64,000 nt of DNA from Septoria linicola (Eukaryota > Ascomycota > Dothideomycetes > Mycosphaerellales > Mycosphaerellaceae): contig CP099427.1 in assembly GCA_024114885.1 (NCBI GenBank), positions 124,001 through 188,000 on the forward strand, written 5' to 3'. The position numbers were made by a program, and so were the translations under genes. The number at the start of each line of letters is the position of its first letter. The stretch's first letter is position 1. The notes below the pieces were generated by a model. It worked only from the letters and a program-made list of their open reading frames with translations, was not told the origin of the DNA and did not search any database. This document shows positions 46,724 to 57,946 of this stretch, piece after piece.

Positions 46724-48949
46724 ATGGCGCCTTCCTTCGAGAACCTCGACCCGGAGACGGAGTACGAGATTGACGATGACGAGATTGATTTCTCCGACCT
46801 GCGAGACAAGTTTGAGACGAACATGGAAGAAGGCCTCGATACATTCATCGTGATTGACGGTCTGCCAAAGGTGCCAGAGGCCAGTAAAGACAAGCTCATC
46901 AAGTTCTTGTTGCGCAGCTTGACCAAAGTTGGCAAGACCAAGGAGGACAATGTCTTCATGCCCGTCAGCGGCGAGACCGGCCAGACCGAGGGTTTCGCCT
47001 TCGTCGAGTATGAGACGCCAGCACAGGCAGCCGCTGCTGTCAAGGCGCTGCACGCACAGCCGCTCGACAAGAAGCACACGATGGCTGTCAACAAGCTCAC
47101 CGATATTGAGCGCTTCGGACGCGAGGGCAGAATCGACGAGACATACAAGGAGCCAGAGATCGCGCCGTTTGAGGAGAAGGAGCACTTGAGGTGGTGGTTG
47201 GGCGACAACGAGGGCAGAGATCAGTTCGTCATGTACCGTGGCGACAACGTGGGCGTGTTCTGGAACGAGAGAGATTCTGCTCCGGAACAGGTCGTGGACC
47301 GCCAGCACTGGACAGAGTCTTTCGTGCAGTGGTCGCCCAAGGGCACATACCTGACTTCGATGCACGCGCAAGGTGTGCAGCTGTGGGGAGGGCAGCAGTG
47401 GTCGAGGCAAAAGCGGTTTATGCACCCAGGAGTCAACCTCGTCGATTTCTCCCCGAACGAGAAGTACATCACAACCTGGTCTCACCGCCCTATGGTCGTG
47501 GAGGAGGGCAACCCTATCCTGTCGCTCGAGGAGGATGGCAAGAACTACATCATTTGGGACGTCGCAACCGGCAAGCCTCTTCGTTCTTTCGTCACGCTCG
47601 ACCTGCCCAGCCCTGGCCTCGACCCTGAAGGCAACCCGATCAAGCAGAAGATCCAATGGCCAGCGTTCAAATGGTCAGCCGACTCCAAGTACGTTGCACG
47701 AATGACGCCAAACCAGAGCATCTCCATCTACGAGCTACCCAGCATGAGACTCATGGACAAAGTGAGCGTCAAAATCGAGGGCGTGCAAGACTTTGAGTGG
47801 TGCCCGGCCAACCCAAAGCGTGTTGAGCAGAGAGATTATGAACAACTATTCGCCTACTGGACTCCGGAAATGGGCTCGAACCCGGCGAAGGTCGGAATCA
47901 TGACCGTCCCTTCGAAAGAAGTTGTCCGCACACGAAATCTGTTCAACGTTAGTGACGCGAAGCTTCACTGGCAATCTGACTCCAAATTTCTCTGCTGCAA
48001 GGTCGACCGACACAGCAAGTCTAAGAAGTCTCTTGCCACGAATCTTGAAATCTTCCGCGTGCAAGAGAAGGGCGTGCCTGTGGAAGTTGTCGACAGCTTG
48101 AAGGACACCGTCATCAACTTCGCATGGGAGCCAAAGGGTGACCGATTCGTGCTCATCACTGCTGGCGAAGTGCCTGCCGGTGCTGCTGTGCCACCAAAGA
48201 CTTCTGTCTCCTTCTTTGCACCTGAGAAAGCCAAGGGTAATGCCGTTGGTAACTTCAAGCTGATCCGCACTGTCGACAAGAAGAACAACAACGCCATTCA
48301 CTGGTCACCAAACGGTCGTTTCTGTATCGTTGCCACTGTTCTCAACCAGCAGAGCTTCGACCTGGACTTCTGGGACTTTGACTTCGAGGGCGAGAAGGAC
48401 GAGAAGGAGAAGGACCTCACAGCCAATCTTCAGCTCATGAACACAGCCGACCACTACGGTGTCACCGACATCGAGTGGGACCCATCTGGACGTTTCGTCG
48501 CCACCAGCGCTTCCGTCTGGAAGCACCGCATGGAGAACGGCTACCATCTCTACACCTTCGCCGGCCAAACTCTCCGCGAAGAGCCTATCGAAGGCTTCAA
48601 GCAATTCACCTGGCGACCTCGTCCTGAACGCCTTCTCAGCAAGGAGGAGATGAAGGAGATCCGCAAGAACCTCCGTGAATACAGCAAGACCTTTGAAGAG
48701 CAGGATCTCGCCAAGAAGAGTAGCGCTGACAAGGAAGTCATCGAGAACAGGAGACGACAGCTCGAGGAATGGCTCGCGTGGCGCGAGAGGACGAAGGAGG
48801 AGTTGTCCGATGAGAGACATGATGCTGGTCTGCCGGAGCTTACTCCTGAGCAGCAGGCTCTTGTTGTTGATGACGATGAGGGTGATAGCAAGGTTGTTGA
48901 GGAGATCTTTGAGGAGATTCTCGAGGAGACGGAGGAGTTTGTTGATTAG
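46724..48949 (+). CDS. PRT1: Translation initiation factor eIF3 subunit b
   Basis: A single exon of 741 residues, the usual fungal length. The protein begins with an acidic tail and an RRM at about residues 40-125 (FIVIDGLPKVP, then EGFAFVEYETPAQAAAA). It continues with a long WD40-like propeller containing VFWNERDS and repeated Trp-rich blades. The end is an acidic helical tail (EEIFEEILEETEEF). eIF3b is the scaffold of the eIF3 complex on the 40S ribosome and binds eIF3a, g, i and j. The start ATG lies in a CAATCATGG context. The 349-residue open frame on the opposite strand is a codon-bias shadow. Codon use looks optimised, as expected for a highly expressed gene. Confidence 0.97.
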   Translation: MAPSFENLDPETEYEIDDDEIDFSDLRDKFETNMEEGLDTFIVIDGLPKVPEASKDKLIKFLLRSLTKVGKTKEDNVFMPVSGETGQTEGFAFVEYETPAQAAAAVKALHAQPLDKKHTMAVNKLTDIERFGREGRIDETYKEPEIAPFEEKEHLRWWLGDNEGRDQFVMYRGDNVGVFWNERDSAPEQVVDRQHWTESFVQWSPKGTYLTSMHAQGVQLWGGQQWSRQKRFMHPGVNLVDFSPNEKYITTWSHRPMVVEEGNPILSLEEDGKNYIIWDVATGKPLRSFVTLDLPSPGLDPEGNPIKQKIQWPAFKWSADSKYVARMTPNQSISIYELPSMRLMDKVSVKIEGVQDFEWCPANPKRVEQRDYEQLFAYWTPEMGSNPAKVGIMTVPSKEVVRTRNLFNVSDAKLHWQSDSKFLCCKVDRHSKSKKSLATNLEIFRVQEKGVPVEVVDSLKDTVINFAWEPKGDRFVLITAGEVPAGAAVPPKTSVSFFAPEKAKGNAVGNFKLIRTVDKKNNNAIHWSPNGRFCIVATVLNQQSFDLDFWDFDFEGEKDEKEKDLTANLQLMNTADHYGVTDIEWDPSGRFVATSASVWKHRMENGYHLYTFAGQTLREEPIEGFKQFTWRPRPERLLSKEEMKEIRKNLREYSKTFEEQDLAKKSSADKEVIENRRRQLEEWLAWRERTKEELSDERHDAGLPELTPEQQALVVDDDEGDSKVVEEIFEEILEETEEFVD

Positions 48950-49744
48950 ATTGACGAAATGCGTGGCGATCGCTCTCTGGTGGGATGAGATGAACATGCT
49001 CGTTGCTTGCTTGCTAGACATGCAGTATGTTAGACTCTCGCGACTGTGCAAAAGCTACAATATCGAACGAAACAATCTGAGATCCTCAATTTTCCGGAAC
49101 GATTTCACACCTGTACAGCTTGTGAAGAAATCCATCAGCAAAGAAACTGCATAATCCCGATTCTGCAGAAGCGGACTTGAACGCGTTGGATGTCTCACCC
49201 CGGCCGCTAACGGCTGCCTGTGAACTCTCTCGCGTTACACAGCATGATAGTGCCAAGCATATCACTTTAGCTTACCATAGACTGTACGTACGAGTAAGGC
49301 GAGTTTGTGTTGATTGATGTTGCGCAAGACATCTCTTCCACTTACCAGATTCCACGCTTCTCATTTGTGTTGACTACAGCAAAAAGTCTTAGCAAAAGTC
49401 TCAGCATAGCTTGTTCCTCGAAGCTCAATGCCGTACAGCTCTGTGTCCTCTGTTGCACCTCGAGACAAGCCCGCAATAGAGCCTAACACGAGAAGAGATG
49501 GAATGTAGAGGGAGGGAGGAAGTCGCCTAGAACAGAGACCACGTCGAGACAAGCGGTGGGAAAGAAAAGGTACTAGAGCAGAGCAGAGCAGAGCAGAGCA
49601 GACAGAAAATGCTCATGATCGATCATTCTCATGCGCTTATCTATTCTCAGCAACTCCAAACCACGCAATGCCGCTCAAACGCTCATTGACAAATAATCAT
49701 CCTCATCTCCCTATGCTAGACTCCAGCGATTCTCAAAGCACTCC
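48950..49744. other. Convergent spacer with pentanucleotide repeat
   Basis: About 800 bases between the 3' ends of eIF3b and the SUR7-type gene. A (GAGCA)5 tract is listed separately. No gene seen. Confidence 0.5.
49576..49600. repeat. (GAGCA)5 microsatellite
   Basis: Five perfect five-base units about 145 bases beyond the stop codon of the SUR7-type gene, probably in a 3' flank. Confidence 0.9.
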
Positions 49745-51079
49745 TCAAGCGTTATTCCCCCTCACATACCATGAATTCTTCTTCGCGAACCGTCTCGCCT
49801 GCTCACTCTGCTCACTCTTCCCCGTCCTCGCACTCTCATAACTCGGGCCTCTGCCTGCAGTCGCCCAAGCCGCCACGTCCGAATGCCCCGTTGGACCTCT
49901 CTCGTATGCCGGCTCGCCAGGATGCACGATCTTCAACTCATGCGCAGGCATAGTGTAGCCGTCATCATTGTTCCTATTCAACCGTCGAAGTGTAGACAGA
50001 TCGGGGAGATGCTCGGCTGTAAAGCATAGAATCGTCCACAAACATGCATTGACAAGAACGAGGATCGTCGTTGCCCAGACGAGCGTGATGAAAGATTGGC
50101 CCGCGTGGGCTTTGAGTCCGACTTCCTCACCCAAAAAATTGAGGACTGCTGGGGCGGCGGTGGCGATGCCGTGGGTTGCCGCGGAAGCGAGGGATAAGAA
50201 GCCCAGAGCGGGGAGAGAGACGACGATATTGATGATGGATATCTTGCGGGAGAAGCAGATTGTCGCCCAGAGGGATGTGAGGAGACAGAGACCGGTGAAG
50301 AAGATTCCGGTTTCGAAGAGTACGCGGATGAGGCTAAGGGGGTTGAGGGATGAGTGTTTCGAGCAGGTTTCGACGATTTTGTGGGTGCCGTTGGGAGGGA
50401 GGGGTGAGCCGCCGACTGTGATGTTGACGCCGTTGGGAGTTTTGTAGTCGCCCGAGCAGGTGGTGAGCATGTGGATGCTGTAGAAGCCTTGGAGGTCGAG
50501 AGAGGAGAGGACGTCGGTGTAAGTTTCGTTCACTTGTTCGACGATTGCTGTTTGGGCAGAAGCGATGGCGGAAGAGATCTTTGATGCGACGACACCTTCG
50601 ATCGAGCTGGCCTTTGATTCAACTGCAGAAGCGACAGCGGTTGCCTTGCTTTCAATGCCGTCCTTGACGGACGTGATGGCGCCGCCAATCGCATCCCCGG
50701 CATCACTCTTCACAGAAGCAATGCCATCCGAGATGTCATCCACAAAATCATCCAATCCATCCGGGTTTCGTGGTGCCAACGTAATGTAAGCAGCAGGCAC
50801 GGTGGTGATGGTGACAGTGGCAGTAGCCGACACAGAAACCGGTTCTGCTGGCAAATCACGCTTCGTCAGAATCTTGCTGAGGTTCAGGCCCATGACCTTT
50901 TGGTCGATCTTCTCGACAGCATTCTGCCCAAATCGAGTCGCGTTGACTGTGAAGACGTGGTAGCCCTCCATGTAGCCTGGCTTGTTGCCAGCGAAGACGC
51001 AGAGAAAGGAGAGGATGAAAGCTGTCGCAATCACAAGGACTGGGAGGATCGCCCAGGGCTGAAAGTTGCGAGACATCAT
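49745..51079 (-). CDS. SUR7/PalI-family plasma membrane protein
   Basis: A single exon of 444 residues. A first membrane segment (about 11-30) is followed by a long extracellular stretch of Ser/Ala/Val-rich repeats with N-glycosylation sites. Then come three further membrane segments between about residues 255 and 365 and a hydrophilic cytoplasmic tail. The four-span layout and the cysteine-containing loop (LTTCSGDY ... ETCSKHSS) match fungal SUR7/PalI proteins, which sit in eisosome domains or sense ambient pH and wall state. The Ala/Ser-rich DAIGGAITSVKDGIESK region is probably helical. Two adjacent ATGs make the start either 51079 or 51076. The family call is good, but membership in the SUR7 or PalI branch is not decidable here. 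Confidence 0.8.
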   Translation of the reverse strand: MMSRNFQPWAILPVLVIATAFILSFLCVFAGNKPGYMEGYHVFTVNATRFGQNAVEKIDQKVMGLNLSKILTKRDLPAEPVSVSATATVTITTVPAAYITLAPRNPDGLDDFVDDISDGIASVKSDAGDAIGGAITSVKDGIESKATAVASAVESKASSIEGVVASKISSAIASAQTAIVEQVNETYTDVLSSLDLQGFYSIHMLTTCSGDYKTPNGVNITVGGSPLPPNGTHKIVETCSKHSSLNPLSLIRVLFETGIFFTGLCLLTSLWATICFSRKISIINIVVSLPALGFLSLASAATHGIATAAPAVLNFLGEEVGLKAHAGQSFITLVWATTILVLVNACLWTILCFTAEHLPDLSTLRRLNRNNDDGYTMPAHELKIVHPGEPAYERGPTGHSDVAAWATAGRGPSYESARTGKSEQSEQARRFAKKNSWYVRGNNA

Positions 51080-52091
51080 GTTCGCGAGTGTTCGTTCTTG
51101 TTCGTGGTTTCGGTGCTGTCGTGTTCTGTCCTGATTTTGTGGTCTGTCGTGAAGGACGTAGTAAACTTGCCAGCAAGTATCGTTGTCTTTTGCGCACAGC
51201 GCTGTGATTAAGAAAGAAACAGAAAGGAAAGTAGTGAATTAACGAGAAAAGTGTCGTGCAGTGCAAAATCGTGAATAGAGAAGAAGAAGCTGCTACTGTG
51301 AAGAAGAATACTTACACCAGCGGCCGCCTCGAGGCAGCCAGCCGCCTATACCCACCTCACTCATTGTCGACGAGACAATGAAGTGTGGCCTAGAATAGAA
51401 TTTGACAATGAAAGAGATGGCGTAGCGTGGTTCATGTCTTTGTGCGACTTCATTGTCGGTTGGCTGTGGTTGGCGCGCGTGACGCAGCGGCTATTTGAAA
51501 CATGTCAAAAGAAACATCGTCACGCCGGCACGTGAGGTGGACCTGGCGAAGTCGATTCGCGCGTCCGTCTTTTGTGAGACGAAGGAAAGTTGTTGCCTCA
51601 AGGTGGACTCATCAATGGCCTGGATGACAAAAACCTCCAGTGAAGTGTCAGTGATTGCGATCAGTAATCCAAAGCTCTCTAGTGCTGGCCAGTGCCCTTG
51701 GCATCAGCCGCCTGTGTAACACTGACGTTCAGAGTGAACAATATGCAGTCTTCTACTAGCTTTGGAGCCAAGCTGGCCAGTGAGGACATTTCTGTACTTC
51801 TGAATACCGTAGAAAGTGTGGTCCGCTGTGTGAGACATAGCATCGTATCTGCTTCACTATGGCAGTAACAAAGCTCCCAGAAATTGTTCAATTCATGCGA
51901 AAGACCCGGGTATCTACTATCTGGGCATGCAGCTCAACTAGAGCCGCAAGAAGAGTATCCACATCATCGAACTCCTGAAGCACGCCTCACAATTAGAGGC
52001 TATCATACACCTAACAACAACACAAAATGCCGCTCGCTGAAACGAACACAGAAACTCATCAGCAAAGTCTTCCACCTAATACACATTACAA
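51080..52091. other. Intergenic region of 1 kb
   Basis: Promoter of the SUR7-type gene and 3' flank of the kinase gene. Short overlapping frames only. No recognised gene or repeat. Confidence 0.45.
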
Positions 52092-54874
52092 TCATCTTGC
52101 GATCTCCTTCTTCGACTCGACACTCTTTCGACTTTCTCGCTTCTCCAGCTGCGCTTCTTCCTCACTTAGCTTCGCCAGCGCCTCGGCCGTCAGTGGTTGC
52201 CCACTCCCTTTCAGCGCTTCAGCTGCAGCGTTCAATGGATTCTCTTCTTCGCCACCTGGCAGTATCGGGCTCATGGGACTGATGGGCTCCAGATCTCCAG
52301 CATGCGTTGTGGTTGCTACCTCATCGTCGTGGTTCGTCACGAGACCGAGTTCAGGACCGAATTGGAGCTCCTCCTCATATTCTTCCATTTCTTCTTCCTC
52401 GTCCTCTTCAGTTAAGCCCGGCATCATTTCCCCACTAGGGCGGCCCTGCACTGAAGCTGATCGACTTCCGCCTGTAGGTGTTCGACTAAACCCACTAGGG
52501 GACCCTCCAGTGTGATGCATGGGGCCTTTGAAGATGGAGCGTTTTCGGCGAGCGAACTTTGGTAGACCTGGCGAGGAAGGAGCTGGATTTGTGCCAAATC
52601 CTGTTCGACCCTCAGCCTGGAATGTTGGCAGGGGCCCGATGTCGCCGGGAGGAGGCCTACGTGAGAAGCGTATACCTGAAGGTATGTTTGTCGTTGGCGT
52701 TGAGGGCAGAACCTTGACAGAGCTATGAGGAGACCTGGCTAGTCGTGATCCAGAAGCCGAGGATAATCCAGAAGGTGACGCGATGGATGCGCTAGACGTG
52801 CTCGAGGCTTTTGAATGCGTATGCTGGTGCTTGGGCTTATACGTGCTGCGTATTGAAGACACTGACGAGGATGTGGACTTGCGGCCTCGTAGACCAGCAG
52901 CTGGTCTGCGATACGACGAATGCGGTGTCAGGGTATGCGGACTTAGACTCGTGCGCTTCCCTCTTGCACTGGTTCCACTGCCAGTAGAGGATGCAGTGTT
53001 GATCCGTGGCCTGGTCGGATACGTCTGGCTATTTCGCAACTCAGGTCGCTGGTTCCCAATACTTTTCCGCCGAGCTGTAGCCGGTCCTGTCGCAACACGA
53101 TGCAGTTCGCGGAGATCGCCCTTTTCCTGCGTGATTTTACCTAGAGGCGCGATCTTGCCATTGTGCTGATTGCTCTTTTCCCCATCATTTGGTGACTTGG
53201 CTCGTTTGAACGCATCGCCCTTGAATAGGTGCTTCACCCAGGCAAGCTGTTGTCGCAAGGGCGCTGCATAGATTTTGTTCTTACGCTGTGTGGGCGGCAC
53301 ATACGAAGGGCTGAGCAGGTCTGGGTTGTTAGTAACAACGCGCAGCATACTTTGGCTTCCTCTCGATGCTGTTCTTTGCGATCGCACTGCTCCACCAAAG
53401 TCCTTTGGTGGTGGCCGAGGTCTACTTCCAGATCTGCTGTTGTCGGATGCTGTGTGCGGCCTCGATCGCTCACCTTCAGGAGTAGGTGACTTCGTCTCAG
53501 TCACTTTGGGCAGGTCGGGAGGTTGAAGTGCATTACCAGCAGCGCGCTCTTTCCGACGACCTCTTGATCGAGGAGATTCTAGTAGTGAACCTTCTTCGCC
53601 CTCATGAATCTCGCCGAGCAGTGCTCCTTGCGCGAGCAGTCGCCCGCTAGCAGCGCTCAACCTGCGAATCGACTTGGCTTCGGCATCACGTTCCTTGCGC
53701 TTGCGCTCCTTCCGCTTCTCCTTCCGCACTTCTTTCTCAAGCAGCAAAGCCCACCAGCCAGCAAGTGAGTCACATCGTTGCGATAGCACATTCTCAATAA
53801 CCATGTCGATGTCGACGCCAGCGGCACGCATCCTCTGCAGAACATCCTTTTCCAGCGGTGTGGAGAATGGCGGTGGTTGCTGTAGCTTCAGGATCTCCTG
53901 CTGCTGCGGCGCATGGTCCATGAGCCAAGGGTCTCGAAGGATGTCGCTCAGAGTCGGCCTCAAAAGCGGTCGCTTGGAGAGCAGCTTCTTGATCAGCTCT
54001 TTCGCACCTTCAGGCAAGTAGTCCGGATACTCCGGATCTTCCTTCAATATTCGTCCTTTCGTCGTAGTATCATCGTCGTCGTCGAACGGCAGCTCGCCGC
54101 ACAGCAATGCATATAGAATGATCCCCAAGCTCCAAACATCAACCTTTTCTCCCGCATACTTCTCTCCCTTGAGCATCTCCGGCGCACTGTAGCAGACTGT
54201 CCCGCACCATGTCTGCAAGTAGCTTGTCGAGCCTTGATACTCCCTCGTGAAGCCAAAGTCGACCAGCTTGACATTCTCATGCTTGTCCAGTAAGATGTTC
54301 TCCAGCTTCAAGTCCCGATGCACGCAACCCTTCCCATGCACATAACTCACTGCGCCGACCAGTTGCGTGAAGATCTTCTGTACTTTCGCAGCGTCCATGC
54401 GACCATGATTGAGTAAGTAGTTGTACAACTCATCCCCCGGACAGTACTCCAACACCAGCCATACCAGGCTCTCGGTCACTATCACCTCGTAGAGTCGCGC
54501 GATGTGTGGATGCAGGAACTGCCGGTGGTGGTGGATTTCACGCGCAAGATTGGCATCGTCCTTTTTCGCGCTCTTGAGCACGACTTTAGAGCCATTGGTG
54601 AGTTTGTGCTGTGCGAGGTAGACTTTGCCGAAGCTGCCCTTGCCAATGAGTCGCCCGAGGGAGTAGTTGCCTACGCTGTGGAGGTCCGAGGCGGAGAACT
54701 CGCTCAGTAACGACTGGTATGAGTTGGCGAGCTGGAGGGCTTGTTAGTTGTATGCGCAGGATTCCCGTACAGCACAATGCGTAGATGTATGCCTGCAGGA
54801 GAGGGAGGGAGAAGGACAGCACTTGCCTTGTCTCTGCGTTCCTGAACGGCCTTGTCTGTCCTGGCCGGTGGCAT
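52092..54874 (-). CDS. Ser/Thr protein kinase, KIN4/KfsA-like
   Basis: Exons 54827-54874 and 52092-54731 give 895 residues. The intron (54732-54826) starts AAG|GCAAGT, a consensus GC-AG donor, and joins ERRDK to LANSYQSLL in phase. The kinase domain runs about residues 38-310: GKGSFGKVYLA, the ATP-binding Lys in VVLKSAKK, HRDLKLEN, DFGF and APEML. The activation loop reads SYLQTWCGTVCYSAPEM. The C-terminal 580 residues are Ser/Arg/Pro-rich and mostly disordered, with a basic block and a helical region near the end. The domain order and N-terminus fit the CAMK-like Kin4/KfsA group, which in yeast delays mitotic exit when the spindle is misplaced and in Aspergillus acts at septation or spindle pole bodies. 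The assignment to this subfamily is by resemblance. Confidence 0.85.
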
Positions 54875-55364
54875 CGATGTTCACTCTCCTATCACCGTCT
54901 TCTTCTGCTTCCTCTCTCACGCGCCCGCTGCTCCCAAAGTCTATTCGTGCCGTGTTTCGTGTCGATATCGAACGGACTGATCGTATTCGGCGTCAGCCCT
55001 ATGGCGCAGACTTGCGTGGTACCCCGTAAAAGAAAGGGTCGTGGCTGTATTCACCAACAATAGTTGCTCGAGTTCGTGAAAGTGATGAGTTTGGCGGCAC
55101 AACTCTCGCTGGCGTGATTCTACATGCGATACCATCAGGCATCACGCGCATTGGGCCGACAAGTAATGGATCCTGCCCAGTGCAATATTCAAGATTCGTC
55201 TATTCCAGACAGTAATGCGTCGTCATAACACAATTGCTATTGGACGACCAAGAGCGGGCATGACTCCGAGCTGCACGCTATTCTGGGATATGCTTTACAC
55301 GAGCTGCCTGCTCTCTTGGCTGCTTCGATAGAACAATACTGTCAGAAGTTTGACGCATTTCCAT
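54875..55364. other. Divergent promoter region
   Basis: About 490 bases between the kinase (minus) and the SnoaL-like gene (plus). No gene or clear motif seen. Confidence 0.5.
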
Positions 55365-55850
55365 ATGATGGCACAGACGATGCCAAATCTCGGAGATGTA
55401 TATCAAGAGTACCTGCAAGCTATCAATCACGAGGACCCTTCACCCAACTGGCTAGATGATTATGTTCACCCAGATGTAGTCCATAATTCACGCCTGCTTG
55501 GGATCGGCCAATACAGACAGCTCATCAGAACGAACATCGTACAGCCTCAGACTAGCATATCACTGGAAAAGCTCCTAGTAGCGACAGATCACATCACAGC
55601 AAGGCTGCGTTTCACAGTGCCGTCCACTTGCTCAACGTATCTTGGCTATGAGTTGATACCTCACAAAGAACGTCATTGTCACTCTCCAAGTGGTCAAGTC
55701 ATCGACAGACCCGAAAACTCCTTCGACGTTTATGAGAACGTCATTTACCAGTTGGTGGAGCATGGCGGGGCGTGGAAGATTAAGGAAGTTTGGAGCGTGG
55801 CTGACCTGGAGCCTGTGAGGCAGAATGCCTTGCAGAAGCACACTGGCTGA
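55365..55850 (+). CDS. SnoaL-like (NTF2-fold) protein
   Basis: A single exon of 161 residues from ATG 55365; an upstream in-frame TTG is not a likely start, and ATG 55368 is equally possible. The layout fits a cone-shaped SnoaL/NTF2-like fold: an N-terminal helix (LGDVYQEYLQAIN), then DDYVHPDVVHNS, a long beta region (ARLRFTVPSTCSTYL) and a final WKIKEVWSVADLEPVR strand pair. The HPDVVHN segment resembles the pocket region of SnoaL polyketide cyclases. These proteins range from polyketide or ester cyclases to enzymes with unknown substrates, so I do not name a reaction. It is single and not in a gene cluster. No signal peptide. Confidence 0.6.
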   Translation: MMAQTMPNLGDVYQEYLQAINHEDPSPNWLDDYVHPDVVHNSRLLGIGQYRQLIRTNIVQPQTSISLEKLLVATDHITARLRFTVPSTCSTYLGYELIPHKERHCHSPSGQVIDRPENSFDVYENVIYQLVEHGGAWKIKEVWSVADLEPVRQNALQKHTG

Positions 55851-55931
55851 AGAAGATGAGTTGTGGAACTTGTTCACTTTGTTCGATATACATGCAATCG
55901 TACAGTCTCCCCTGGCACTCTTCACTTGAGT

Positions 55932-56994
55932 CTACTGCTGTTTCTTCTGCGCATTTGGTCCCATTTCCTTGCTGAAAGACATGTATGAAACTTCAAGGCC
56001 AGAAATGGCGCTCAGGCCGACATACAGGATCGAGGTGAGCAGAAAGGCGACCACAAGGCCCATGAAGATCCCTAAACGATAATTAGCGCTGCTTCAGTCT
56101 TCCTGCCACGGCAATCCTGAACTCACCTGGTGATAAGAATTGGTACTTTTCGAACAGCGGCAGCCCGTCTTGAGGGTTCGTGCTGTCCTTCGCTGCCCTC
56201 TTGAAGGAATGCTGAAGGTCCCTCTTCAGATCTGTATGCAGCCCGCTGTGACCTGGGGGAGTATTCTCGCTCTCATAGTCAAGTTCTGATCTTTGCTCTC
56301 CTGTTGCGGGAGTGCCAATGTATACAATCGTGTGCGAGGTGTGGTTCGCGAGCACGCTGTGAAGATACGAGTCCAAGTCTGCGTCAAGCTGCTGGAGGCT
56401 CTCTGCTCTGAGATCGTGGCTGCCTCGTGGCGCGTTCTGAACGATAGGCCCAATAACTGCTGCAGTGGGTTTTGAAGTCGATGATGTGACTGAGTGAATG
56501 TCAGTATTCGTGTCCACCATGCTGTCATCCTCCGGGCTTGAACATACACTCCTCAACACTCAACCTCTGTGCACCACATTGCCTGCTCACTGCAAGCGCC
56601 ACTCGCTCGGCGTCCACCTCGCCGAGCACCTCTGGAATCTGCACAATGCTCTTGTACTCGTCCTTGGCTATCCTCCTTGCCAGCTTCGGCATTGTGTCAT
56701 GTCGTAGGTCTGCGCCATGTACTCCTGGTTGTTCCACGAAAACGTATACGCTCGAGCCGCATAGTGACAGAGTCGGCTCGAGGCCGCCTTCAATGTGTGT
56801 TGATGTCGATAATTGCTCGCTCTGTAGGGACGTGTGGTCGAGGCTGTTCTGATATCAGCATCTGCGTGTTGCCTCCGTGTCTGGGTCCTTTGCGCAGCTT
56901 ACTGTTCTGTGCTCAACAGCAGGAATGGGCTCGCATCGCGCAGTGCGTATGCTGAGCTTGCCGCAGCGAGCAGTGAAAGGGAACTTCGCAGCAT
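55932..56994 (-). CDS. BIG1: BIG1/VOA1-family ER membrane protein
   Basis: Exons 56903-56994, 56548-56843, 56127-56489 and 55932-56071 give 296 residues. The introns are 59, 58 and 55 bases with GT-AG ends. A signal peptide (MLRSSLSLLAAASSAYA) is followed by the family's DASPFLLLST segment, a lumenal domain of about 210 residues and one membrane span near the C-terminus (GIFMGLVVAFLLTSILYVGL). The last residues KEMGPNAQKKQQ end in a KKXX signal for retrieval to the endoplasmic reticulum. In yeast Big1 is needed for beta-1,6-glucan and cell-wall formation, and the related Voa1 helps assemble the V-ATPase. The acceptor of intron 1 is the least certain join. A (GTGTT)4 tract lies just before the start codon. 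Confidence 0.85.
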
Positions 56995-57001
56995 GATTGT
57001 G

Positions 57002-57021
57002 GTGTTGTGTTGTGTTGTGTT
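57002..57021. repeat. (GTGTT)4 microsatellite
   Basis: Four perfect five-base units, seven bases upstream of the BIG1 start codon (minus strand) and about 165 bases from the RRP17 start. It is probably transcribed in the BIG1 leader. Confidence 0.85.
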
Positions 57022-57185
57022 GCGATTATGTCTAGTTACCACAAGTCGAGCTCGAGATGATGCTTGTTCGTCGGCGACGCCAGCCATGGATGCCGACCAT
57101 CACTTCAGATGCGATTCCGAGCGCATTTTCCAGACAGTTGACTTCGAGCACTTCTGCCATTACCACACAACATCCGCTAAACAAG

Positions 57186-57946
57186 ATGGCACCACCGTCG
57201 AAGCGTCGCAAGGTTGATGCTTTGCGACGCCAGAAACCCGTCGAGGAGCTCACATTCAGCATCGATGCCCGGCAAGAATACCTCACTGGATTCAGCAAGC
57301 GAAAGCAGGCCAGGAAAGAGCAGGCACGAGAACAAGCAATCAAGGAGGCAAAGGAGGAGAAGATTAGAGACAGGAAAGAGGTGAGTCTTGAGAATAGCAG
57401 TTTGCTGCGCGACAAGCTATTTCGTACAGACACTGACTTATGTTGCTCCAGCTACGAGAACAACGCAAAGTCGACCTAGAAACCCACGTCGCAGAAGTCA
57501 ACAAAGTTCTAAAGGAACAAGACGCCTTGGCAAGAGGCAAAGACCCCGACGACATCGACAGTGACGCAAGCGACGAATTCCGCGGCTTCAATGACAGCAC
57601 AACCCAGCCCGAAACCGCAGGCGAAGAACTCCCCGATGACGCAGAGTACGTCGACGAGGACAAATACACCACCGTCACTGTCGAAGCCATGGACGAGTCG
57701 GAAGATGAAGAAGCAGTCGCCGAACGAGCCGCAGCAGAAAAGGCCAAGTATGCCAAAATCGAAGCGGAGAAAGCTACGGAATTAGCTGAGAAGAGGAAGA
57801 AGAGACCTTGGCTGAAAGATGGACAAGAGAAGCAAAAGAAGAAGAAGTTTAGATATGAGAGTAAAGCAGAGAGAAGCTTGACTAGGCAGAAACAGAAATC
57901 GAAAAACTCCAAAGCTGCCAAAGAGCGGCGGGGGAAGGATAAGTGA
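57186..57946 (+). CDS. RRP17: Ribosomal RNA-processing protein 17
   Basis: Exons 57186-57380 and 57452-57946 encode 229 residues, with a 71-base GTGAGT...CTCCAG intron in phase 0. The N-terminus (APPSKRRKVDALRR ... EELTFSIDARQEYLTGFSKRKQ) matches the Nop25/Rrp17 family. A long Lys/Glu/Arg coiled-coil stretch, an acidic middle and a final basic tail (RYESKAERSLTRQKQK) follow. Rrp17 is a nucleolar 5'-3' exonuclease-like factor required for 60S ribosome maturation. The start is ATG 57186; the longer open frame from 57057 is untranslated leader. It shares a divergent upstream region with BIG1. Confidence 0.9.

Noticed and set aside
46607..47656. 349-residue open frame on the minus strand
   Set aside because: It lies antisense to eIF3b and is explained by that gene's codon bias; no domain or start context.
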